A model generated the notes under the pieces. The model did no database searches. It saw nothing but the letters and a program-made list of their open reading frames with translations, and was not told the origin of the DNA. Shown piece by piece: positions 25,366 to 32,497 of a DNA stretch of 64,000 nt. The translations under genes and the position numbers were made by a program. How positions within the stretch are numbered: the first letter of the stretch is position 1; each line of letters begins with the position of its first letter. This DNA is from Psychroflexus montanilacus (lineage in GTDB: Bacteria > Bacteroidota > Bacteroidia > Flavobacteriales > Flavobacteriaceae): contig NZ_JAIQZC010000003.1 in assembly GCF_020164535.1 (NCBI RefSeq), forward strand, positions 248,001-312,000. Direction: 5' to 3'.

Positions 25366-26418
25366 TTAAGGTAAGTATACTTTCCCTGAAGAATGATCTC
25401 GGGAAGCACCTGTCACCGATGCTAAAATATTTATTTCTTCAAGGTCTTTCAGCACGCCAAGAAGCCCAAAGATTAAGGCTTCTTTGTAGTTGATGACCTC
25501 GGGATTTGGGATGACCAGTTCTGCATCTGTTTCAGCAGAAATGAGTTCTATAAGATAAGTATTAAAAGTGCCACCACCTGTAAAGAGCACCTTTTTGTGA
25601 TCCGATATGGCTTTCGCTATCTGCTGAGCAAAATGTTGGGTGCAGGTCGCTATGATTTCTTCGGATTTTAATTCTGCAAGATTCAATAAGGGAAAAAATT
25701 CAGCTTCCAGCCATTCGATGCCTAAAGATTTTGGCGAGGCTTTAGAATAATACGGAAGCTTTTCCAGTTGAGCTAGAAGTTCTGGATTAGGAACTGAAGC
25801 TCTAGCGATAGCACCGCTCTGGTCGAATTCTTTTCCCAGCCTTATGGCATAAAGATTCAATACTTTATTGATGGGGCAGATGTCATAAGCTATGCGTTGT
25901 TTTTTTGCTTCAAAAGAAATATTAGCAAATCCGCCTAAGTTTACACAAGCATCATAATCGCCAAAAAGCAAACGATCTCCAATAGGTACCAAGGGTGCGC
26001 CTTGACCACCCAATTCCACATCTTGAACCCTAAAGTCGCAAATCACTTTTTGATTGGTTAAACTTGCTAATGTAGGAAGGTTGCCAATCTGATAAGTAAA
26101 TCCATTTTCGGGCTGATGTAAAACCGTATGTCCGTGAGAAGCAATGATATCAATTTTGGACAGGTTATGTTCACGAATAAATCGGTGAATACATTCAGAT
26201 AACAAAACCGTGTAGTCTTCATCCAGGGCTTTAATTTTATCTATTGGCCAGGTGTGTGCCATAGATAACTTCTCTTTCCAGGTTGGAGAATAAGCATAAG
26301 TACTGGCTGTATGAATTTCAAAAGAATAGCCTACTCCTTTTCTTATAGTGCAGTACAAAAGGTCTATCCCATCCAGGGAAGTGCCAGACATGACGCCAAT
26401 GACAGAGTAAGTATTCAT
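25366..26418 (-). CDS. anmK: Anhydro-N-acetylmuramic acid kinase
   Basis: A 350-residue sugar kinase of the ASKHA fold that converts 1,6-anhydro-MurNAc from cell-wall turnover to MurNAc 6-phosphate. Diagnostic parts: VMSGTSLDGIDLLYC near the N-terminus (ATP phosphate loop), ASHGHTVLHQP, VNLGGFANIS and the C-terminal LFTGGGTFNTYL. It implies peptidoglycan recycling. It is transcribed divergently from the acyl-CoA dehydrogenase gene across a 190-base gap that must hold both promoters; a TATATTCG box near 26566 probably serves the plus strand. Confidence 0.93.
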   Translation of the reverse strand: MNTYSVIGVMSGTSLDGIDLLYCTIRKGVGYSFEIHTASTYAYSPTWKEKLSMAHTWPIDKIKALDEDYTVLLSECIHRFIREHNLSKIDIIASHGHTVLHQPENGFTYQIGNLPTLASLTNQKVICDFRVQDVELGGQGAPLVPIGDRLLFGDYDACVNLGGFANISFEAKKQRIAYDICPINKVLNLYAIRLGKEFDQSGAIARASVPNPELLAQLEKLPYYSKASPKSLGIEWLEAEFFPLLNLAELKSEEIIATCTQHFAQQIAKAISDHKKVLFTGGGTFNTYLIELISAETDAELVIPNPEVINYKEALIFGLLGVLKDLEEINILASVTGASRDHSSGKVYLP

Positions 26419-26608
26419 GAATTATAGCTTAAATTTCAAAATTAATCTAAAGTCTTTGAAACTCCCGCGATGAAGTCCTTTTTCTGAAAACACTTCATCT
26501 TACACTTTTTTTACATTAATCTTAATTTATGAATCCTTAGATTGAAAATTCTGTAGTTTAACCTTATATTCGCGACAAAATTTTAAATAAAACTGAAATA
26601 GTAAATAT

Positions 26609-27751
26609 ATGGATTTTAAGTTGACAGAAGAACACGAAATGATTCGCCAGGCGGCGAGAGATTTCGCTAATAACGAATTGAAACCTGGCGTAATTGAGCG
26701 TGATGAAAAGCAAGAGTTTCCAAAAGAACAAATCAAAAAGTTAGGCGAACTCGGTTTCATGGGTATGATGGCCTCTCCAGAGTATGGTGGAGGAGGCATG
26801 GATACCGTTTCTTATGTGCTAGCCATGGAAGAGCTTTCCAAAATCGATGCATCAGCCTCAGTAGTGGTGTCTGTGAACAACTCTTTGGTGTGTTGGGGTC
26901 TAGATACCTACGGGACAGAAGAACAAAAGAAAAAATACTTATCTCAGTTGACGACTGGTGAGAAAATTGGCGCATTTTGTTTGAGTGAGCCAGAAGCTGG
27001 AAGTGATGCCACATCTCAGAAAACAACAGCTATAGATAAAGGTGATCATTATGTGATTAATGGCACCAAAAACTGGATAACCAACGGCGGGTCTGCAGAC
27101 ATTTACCTGGTTATTGCTCATACAGATAAAGAGAAAAAGCATAGAGGTATCAATGCTTTCATTCTGGAGAAAGGTATGGAAGGCTTTGAGATTGGTCCTA
27201 AGGAGCAAAAAATGGGTATTCGCGGAAGTGACACGCATTCTTTAACCTTCAATGACGTGAAAGTACCAAAGGAAAATAGAATTGGTGAAGATGGATTTGG
27301 CTTTAAATTCGCAATGAAAACCCTTGCTGGTGGAAGAATTGGTATTGCAGCTCAGGCCCTTGGCATTGCAGCTGGTGCTTATGAAATGGCAAAAGACTAT
27401 TCCAAAATCAGAAAAGCTTTTGGAACAGAGATTAAGAACCATCAAGCTATCGCTTTTAAACTGGCAGACATGCATACCAGCATTGAAGCGGCTCGCCATA
27501 TGGTCATGAAAGCGGCCTGGGACAAGGACAACGGTCATAATTACGATCTTTCTGGTGCTATGGCCAAGCTTTATGCTTCTCAAGTGGCTATGGATGTGAC
27601 GGTGGAAGCTGTTCAGGTTCACGGTGGTAATGGATATGTAAAAGAATACCATGTAGAGCGATTAATGCGAGATGCAAAAATCACTCAGATTTATGAAGGA
27701 ACTTCAGAAATCCAAAAAATAGTGATCTCCAGAAGCATTTTGGCAGATTAA
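26609..27751 (+). CDS. Acyl-CoA dehydrogenase
   Basis: A 380-residue FAD enzyme that introduces the trans-2 double bond in acyl-CoA. Both family signatures are present: GAFCLSEPEAGSDA (about 122-135) and the C-terminal RLMRDAKITQIYEGTSEIQ (about 351-369), where the Glu in YEGTSE is the usual catalytic base. The profile resembles short-chain/butyryl-CoA type dehydrogenases. It is followed by a strong intrinsic terminator and is probably a single-gene unit; no electron-transfer flavoprotein gene is adjacent. Confidence 0.93.
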   Translation: MDFKLTEEHEMIRQAARDFANNELKPGVIERDEKQEFPKEQIKKLGELGFMGMMASPEYGGGGMDTVSYVLAMEELSKIDASASVVVSVNNSLVCWGLDTYGTEEQKKKYLSQLTTGEKIGAFCLSEPEAGSDATSQKTTAIDKGDHYVINGTKNWITNGGSADIYLVIAHTDKEKKHRGINAFILEKGMEGFEIGPKEQKMGIRGSDTHSLTFNDVKVPKENRIGEDGFGFKFAMKTLAGGRIGIAAQALGIAAGAYEMAKDYSKIRKAFGTEIKNHQAIAFKLADMHTSIEAARHMVMKAAWDKDNGHNYDLSGAMAKLYASQVAMDVTVEAVQVHGGNGYVKEYHVERLMRDAKITQIYEGTSEIQKIVISRSILAD

Positions 27752-27772
27752 CTGGTTCAGAATAAAATTTTC

Positions 27773-27802
27773 AAAAGGTCAGCAGTAAGGCTGGCCTTTT
27801 TT
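27773..27802 (+). terminator. Intrinsic terminator of the acyl-CoA dehydrogenase gene
   Basis: AAAAGGTCAGC and GCTGGCCTTTT pair (one G-U) around a 6-nt loop, followed by further T residues. Confidence 0.85.
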
Positions 27803-27841
27803 AGTTAAAAAATTTTCATCTTGCGCTACTAATTCTTGATT

Positions 27842-28102
27842 ATGAAAATTTCAGTTGAATTAACACTAACCCCAATTCAGGATGATTACGAGCCAATTAT
27901 CATCGACTTCATAAAAGCGCTTCGCAAGTCTGGGCTAACCGTTTTAGAAAATCCATTGAGCACTCAGGTGTATGGAGAGTACGATAAGGTCATGCAAATT
28001 TTGAAAGATGAGGTAGAAATTGCCTTTGAAGCGATGGACCGTGGTCTGCTGCATATGAAGTTAGTAAAATCTGATAGAAGCGATTATGAGCCTCATTTTT
28101 GA
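27842..28102 (+). CDS. Thiamine-binding (YkoF/MTH1187-like) protein
   Basis: An 86-residue ferredoxin-fold protein of the MTH1187/YkoF thiamine-binding family: MKISVELTLTPIQDDYEPIIIDFIKALRKSG with the later VYGEYDKVMQILKDEVEIAFE. The ATG at 27842 is preferred over the TTG two codons earlier. It overlaps the PnuC-family transporter gene by 17 bases, and the transporter in turn overlaps the NadR-like gene, so the three are translated as one unit. As a small cytoplasmic protein next to a vitamin transporter it may bind or buffer thiamine or a precursor. Confidence 0.75.
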   Translation: MKISVELTLTPIQDDYEPIIIDFIKALRKSGLTVLENPLSTQVYGEYDKVMQILKDEVEIAFEAMDRGLLHMKLVKSDRSDYEPHF

Positions 28103-28724
28103 TTGGTTGTTTTCAGAATACGAAAACACCCCCACTCATTTTATTGTTTTAGAAGTCATTGCTATTGTTTTCGGTTTTCTAAGCGTTTTGTTTTCAAAGA
28201 AAGATAATATTCTGGTGTTTCCTACTGGAATTGTGAGCACCCTTATTTTTGTCTATATTCTTTATCAGTACAGTCTTCTGGGTGATATGATGATCAATGC
28301 CTATTATTTTATAATGAGTATTTATGGTTGGTACATCTGGACAAGAAAAGTTGATAATTCTCACTTTATTCCTATAGAGAAAGCTTCTCGTAAGGAAAAC
28401 TTGCAATCTATCTATATCTTTGTAGCCACCGCAATTTTTGTATGTGTGGTCTATGAAGTTTTTGAAAAATGGGACGGTTGGGTAACTTACGTAGATGTAT
28501 TAACTACAGCTATCTTCTTTGTAGGGATGTGGCTGATGGCCAAAAAGCGTCTGGAAAACTGGATATACTGGATTATTGGAGATCTTATTTCTATACCACT
28601 TTACTACTATAAAGGATTAACATTTACTTCTTTTCAATATATACTTTTTACTATCATTGCTGTATATGGATTTTTAGAATGGAAGAAGAACTTAAACAAA
28701 CCAAAAGCGAGCTTACTAAAATAG
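28086..28724 (+). CDS. PnuC-family vitamin transporter (nicotinamide riboside or thiamine)
   Basis: A 212-residue inner-membrane protein with about seven hydrophobic segments and the family hallmark IYGWYIWTRK (about 78-87). PnuC proteins are facilitators for nicotinamide riboside, and relatives (PnuT) carry thiamine; the substrate is fixed by trapping through a kinase. The adjoining thiamine-binding protein favours thiamine, whereas the adjoining NadR-like ATPase favours nicotinamide riboside. It overlaps the upstream gene by 17 bases and the downstream gene by 46 bases. No riboswitch precedes this unit. Confidence 0.8.
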   Translation: MSLIFDWLFSEYENTPTHFIVLEVIAIVFGFLSVLFSKKDNILVFPTGIVSTLIFVYILYQYSLLGDMMINAYYFIMSIYGWYIWTRKVDNSHFIPIEKASRKENLQSIYIFVATAIFVCVVYEVFEKWDGWVTYVDVLTTAIFFVGMWLMAKKRLENWIYWIIGDLISIPLYYYKGLTFTSFQYILFTIIAVYGFLEWKKNLNKPKASLLK

Positions 28725-29233
28725 TCCTTTTTGGACCGGAATCTACGGGCAAATCTAGTCTGGCCGAAGCTTTGGCAAAAGAATTTGATACCGAATGGGT
28801 GCCAGAGTTTGCACGTGAATATCTTCAAAAGAAATACGATAATTCTGCGGAGGTTTGTGAGCCTTCAGACCTCATTCCCATTGCTAAAGGACAATTACAG
28901 CTAGAGAATGCTAAAGCGCAAAGGGCTAGCAATTATTTGTTTTGCGATACCAATGTATTACAGACCTTAACTTATGCTAAGGTTTATTATGAGAACTATG
29001 AAAACCCAATTTTGGAGCAATGTGTGCAACAACATAAGTATGCCTATTACTTTCTTACATTTATCGATACACCTTGGGTAGAAGATGATTTGAGAGACAA
29101 GCCAAACGAAAGAAAGGAAATGTTTACTATATTTGAAAATGCGCTCATCCAAAGAAATATCCCTTTCACTACTTTAAAGGGAGATCTCAAGCAACGTTTA
29201 CAAAAAGCCACATCTATTATAAAAACACTTTAA
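28679..29233 (+). CDS. NadR-like AAA-type nucleoside kinase
   Basis: A 184-residue P-loop protein resembling the ribosylnicotinamide-kinase domain of NadR: Walker A FGPESTGKSSLAEALA (about 19-34), then EFAREYLQKKY (about 44-54) and FCDTNVLQTLTYAKVYY (about 87-103). It lacks the N-terminal adenylyltransferase domain of full NadR. It should phosphorylate the riboside or vitamin brought in by the overlapping transporter and so trap it. The 46-base overlap with pnuC is unusually long, but no later start leaves the P-loop intact with a normal N-terminus. Confidence 0.75.
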   Translation: MEEELKQTKSELTKIVLFGPESTGKSSLAEALAKEFDTEWVPEFAREYLQKKYDNSAEVCEPSDLIPIAKGQLQLENAKAQRASNYLFCDTNVLQTLTYAKVYYENYENPILEQCVQQHKYAYYFLTFIDTPWVEDDLRDKPNERKEMFTIFENALIQRNIPFTTLKGDLKQRLQKATSIIKTL

Positions 29234-29241
29234 CTATCATC

Positions 29242-30786
29242 ATGCAATTTCATCCCAAAGACTTATCGCAAATTAAAGCCCACGGATTAACCGTCAAAAA
29301 AGTTGAACAAGACTTAAGTCACTTTGAAAAGGGTTTCCCTAAACTTGAGATAGTGAAACCCGCTACTCTTGAAGATGGTATTATACAAGTGAATGCCCAA
29401 CAAAAAAAAGAACTTGTTCAAACTTATGAGAATTCAACGTTGGAAGTATTGAAATTTGTACCCGCTAGTGGCGCTGCCTCTAGAATGTTTAGATTGTTAC
29501 ATCAGTTTATTGAAGAATTTCCAAGAGTCAGCCTCAGCTACAAAGAGTTTATGGAGCAAGACCACTTTAAGGAATTGGATAGTTTTTTTGATTCTATTGA
29601 GCATATAGCATTTTACGACGATTTGGTATTTGCTTTAAAAGGAAAAGGTGTAGACTTTGATGCGTTATCTCGTGGGCAGAAAGCACTAAAGCTTTCTCAG
29701 CAAATGCTGTTGTCAGAATCTTTTCATATGGCAGATTTGCCAAAAGGACTAATCCCCTTTCATAAATATCCGGAAGAAAAGTTAACTGCGTTTGAAGAGC
29801 ATTTTTATGAAGCCTTAACTTATGCTGTAAAAGACGGAAAAGCTCAGTTACATTTCACAATTTCATCGGATCACCTCAAAAAATTTAAACAGAAACTGAA
29901 AGATTTTCAGCCTAAAATTGAAGAGGAAACTGGAGTTAAATTTGAAGTAGAGTTCTCTTTTCAGCACTCTACGACAGATACTATTTGTTTGGATTCCAAA
30001 GGAAATATCTACAGAGATGAGCAAGATCAAATCTTATTCAGACCAGCAGGACATGGCGCATTGGTGGAAAATTTGAATGACTTAAAATCGGATTTGGTAT
30101 TTATTAAAAACATTGACAATGTGTCTCATCAAAATTCAGCTTTGGAGACTAATCAATCTTCATTGGAATACAAATCTGTTCTTGCAGGTAAACTGATTGA
30201 GCTTCAAGAAAAAACCTTTTCTTTTCTAAATAGAATTGATGAAGAACCAGAAAATCCAGATCTCTTGAAAGAAGCTTTTTCTTTTTTAAAAAATGAACTT
30301 AACATCCATTTGAAAATTCGAAATAGAGAAGAAGTATTACAATACCTCAACAGGCCCATTCGAGTTTGTGGTATGGTTATAAATGAAGGTGCTCCAGGAG
30401 GAGGTCCATTTTGGATAAAAAATAAGGATGGCAGTATTTCTTTGCAGATTGTAGAAAAATCTCAAATCGATTTGTCTGAAAAAGATCAAAAAGAAAAAAT
30501 GGAAGCTTCGACTCATTTTAATCCTGTTGATATTGTTTGCAGTCTAAAAAACTATACAGGAAATTATTTCGATTTGAAGCAATTTGTAGATACCAATAAA
30601 GGCTTTATTGCTAATAAATTTGTAGGTGGTAAAGCTATAAAAGCACTTGAATTACCAGGCCTTTGGAATGGGGGAATGGCATTTTGGAATACAGTTTTTG
30701 TAGAAGTACCAGTAGAAAGCTTCAACCCGGTAAAAACAGTAGCAGACTTGCTTAAACCAGGGCATCAACCTCAATCTGATGTTTGA
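29242..30786 (+). CDS. DUF4301 family protein
   Basis: A 514-residue cytoplasmic protein of DUF4301, a Bacteroidota family of unknown function. Recognisable parts include FVPASGAASRMFRLLHQF (about 73-90), FRPAGHGALVENLNDL (about 267-282) and VCGMVINEGAPGGGPFW (about 371-387). The PASGAASRM and GHGALxENLN phrases recall nucleotidyltransferase-like sugar-phosphate binding, so a nucleotidyl-transfer role is a reasonable guess but unproven. It starts 8 bases after the NadR-like gene and overlaps arfB by 8 bases, so it is part of the same run. Confidence 0.8.
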   Translation: MQFHPKDLSQIKAHGLTVKKVEQDLSHFEKGFPKLEIVKPATLEDGIIQVNAQQKKELVQTYENSTLEVLKFVPASGAASRMFRLLHQFIEEFPRVSLSYKEFMEQDHFKELDSFFDSIEHIAFYDDLVFALKGKGVDFDALSRGQKALKLSQQMLLSESFHMADLPKGLIPFHKYPEEKLTAFEEHFYEALTYAVKDGKAQLHFTISSDHLKKFKQKLKDFQPKIEEETGVKFEVEFSFQHSTTDTICLDSKGNIYRDEQDQILFRPAGHGALVENLNDLKSDLVFIKNIDNVSHQNSALETNQSSLEYKSVLAGKLIELQEKTFSFLNRIDEEPENPDLLKEAFSFLKNELNIHLKIRNREEVLQYLNRPIRVCGMVINEGAPGGGPFWIKNKDGSISLQIVEKSQIDLSEKDQKEKMEASTHFNPVDIVCSLKNYTGNYFDLKQFVDTNKGFIANKFVGGKAIKALELPGLWNGGMAFWNTVFVEVPVESFNPVKTVADLLKPGHQPQSDV

Positions 30787-31183
30787 TAAAAACCAACTTC
30801 AAAAAGAGCTGGAATTTCAATTTGCGTTAAGCGGCGGTCCTGGCGGTCAACATGTCAATAAAACTGAGACTAAAGTCATAATAACATGGGATTTAGAGGC
30901 CTCAGGTCTTTTTAATGAAGCTCAAAAGCAAAGAATTAAAACGAAGCTGGAGAAAAGGATTAATTCTGAAGGCCAACTTAAGTTGAGTGTTGCAAAATCA
31001 AGAAGTCAGCTTCAGAATAAAAAACTGGCAGTCTCTATGCTGGAGAATTTACTGTCCAAAGCACTTCAAAAACCTAAGAAAAGAATTAAAACTAAACCTT
31101 CACGTTCTTCTAAATTGAAGCGTTTACAAAAGAAAAAACAGCACTCCGACAAAAAGCAATTAAGAAAAAAGCCGAAACTTTAG
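30779..31183 (+). CDS. arfB: Alternative ribosome-rescue factor / peptidyl-tRNA hydrolase ArfB
   Basis: A 134-residue protein with the release-factor GGQ catalytic motif in LSGGPGGQHVNKTETKV (about 18-34) and a basic, Lys/Arg-rich C-terminal tail (RIKTKPSRSSKLKRLQKKK), the form used by ArfB (YaeJ) to enter the mRNA channel of stalled ribosomes. It hydrolyses peptidyl-tRNA on ribosomes without a stop codon. The start codon ATG overlaps the DUF4301 gene end. Confidence 0.9.
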   Translation: MFDKNQLQKELEFQFALSGGPGGQHVNKTETKVIITWDLEASGLFNEAQKQRIKTKLEKRINSEGQLKLSVAKSRSQLQNKKLAVSMLENLLSKALQKPKKRIKTKPSRSSKLKRLQKKKQHSDKKQLRKKPKL

Positions 31184-31335
31184 CTGATTTGTGTTATTTC
31201 AATCCCAAAGCGTTGGAATAGCCTTTTGCTAAACTGAGAACTTGCCAGTTTTTGCATGGTAAAGGCAGGATTTTTTCTGTTTTTCAATAGATAAATATTC
31301 TTCACTAGCGTAAAAGGCTCATCCAGAATCTCAGG
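31180..31335 (-). pseudogene. Possible 3' remnant of an unidentified gene
   Basis: Between arfB and the FAD oxidoreductase the minus strand is open for 51 codons between stops, reading PEILDEPFTLVKNIYLLKN and ending FGIEITQIS. It has no good start codon or signal, and the composition looks protein-like. Its stop overlaps the arfB stop on the other strand. It could be a truncated gene end or chance; I do not recognise the family. Confidence 0.25.
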
Positions 31336-31346
31336 TTATCCTTTCA

Positions 31347-32462
31347 TTATTCAATCAAATCTGCCAGTTCCTTTCCAGCCTGGCTTCCAATGGCAATTCC
31401 CATACCACCAAGTCTCACAGCACAATATACTCGATTTGAAACAGACTTTATGATCGGTTTTTTCTTTTCGCCTATTCCTAAAACTCCACTCCAGCGCTGA
31501 TCAATCTCAATATTCTGATGAGGTAAAATTACATTTTTGAGTAAATCTTCCAAAGCTGTTTGAATACGTGGAGTGGTATCCAATACAGAAGTCGTTTCTC
31601 TTTCGCTGTCAAGATTTCGGCCTCCACCCAGTAAAAGGCGGTCGTGAATAGTTCTGAAATAATAGTAACCTTCATCTAAATGGAATGTTCCTTTGATTGA
31701 TAAATTTGAAATAGGTTTTGTAATTAACACCTGATTTCTTGCTGGAATTACCTTCAGATCCAACAGGTCTGAAGCAAAAGCATTGGTCGCTATACAAAGA
31801 TGCTTAGCTTTAAAACTAAAATCATTTAGTTGGATATGAACTGATTCTGCTTCAGATGAGAATGAGGTGACTTCTGTTGAGTTTAAAATTAAAACGCCTT
31901 CTCTTTGTACTTTTTGCAATAATGCAAGCATCATTTTACCAGTATCAATTTGTCCTTCGAAAGGAGTAAAGATTAAATTTGATAGAGAATTTTTAAACCC
32001 AAATGTATTGGTTTTCAACTGAAAGCTATCTGCTCCAAAAACGGGTTGTAACAAGGTATTGAGCATGTCCAGGCTAGATTCACAACTTTCAAAAATATCT
32101 TTGTTTTTCTCTAGAAAAACCTCGTAGCCTCCGTGTTGTTGATAGTCGATTTGTTTTTCGCCCAGGGTAGACTTCAGTAATTCTAATCCATCAACACGTT
32201 GCTGTACCAAGTTGACCAGCTCTTCTGTGGTATGATTTTTTAGATCCGAGAGTAATTCACTTGCGCTTCCAAAACAGGCAAAGCCTGCATTTTTAGTACT
32301 TGCACCCTGAGGTAAACTACCCTTTTCAAGCACTAAAATTTTTGATTTTGGATGCTTTCTTTTGAGTTGGAGTGCGCAAGATAAGCCTACAATACCACTG
32401 CCTATGATGCAAAAATCAATATTTTTGAACCAGGTATTCCGTTCCCAGTAGGATAAATTCAA
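31347..32462 (-). CDS. FAD-dependent oxidoreductase (DAO/glycine oxidase-like)
   Basis: A 371-residue flavoprotein of the DAO superfamily. It has the dinucleotide-binding motif FCIIGSGIVGLSCALQLK (about 17-34) with the Glu of LVLEKG ending the second strand, GASTKNAGFACFGS near 54-67, and the C-terminal RLGGMGIAIGSQAGKELA. Such enzymes oxidise amines or D-amino acids; the substrate is unknown. It starts 36 bases after the end of ppc on the same strand, so it may be read through from ppc, but no functional link is obvious. Confidence 0.82.
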   Translation of the reverse strand: MNLSYWERNTWFKNIDFCIIGSGIVGLSCALQLKRKHPKSKILVLEKGSLPQGASTKNAGFACFGSASELLSDLKNHTTEELVNLVQQRVDGLELLKSTLGEKQIDYQQHGGYEVFLEKNKDIFESCESSLDMLNTLLQPVFGADSFQLKTNTFGFKNSLSNLIFTPFEGQIDTGKMMLALLQKVQREGVLILNSTEVTSFSSEAESVHIQLNDFSFKAKHLCIATNAFASDLLDLKVIPARNQVLITKPISNLSIKGTFHLDEGYYYFRTIHDRLLLGGGRNLDSERETTSVLDTTPRIQTALEDLLKNVILPHQNIEIDQRWSGVLGIGEKKKPIIKSVSNRVYCAVRLGGMGIAIGSQAGKELADLIE

Positions 32463-32497
32463 ACTTTTAGAATTTAAGGATTAAATTAAATCTCAAA

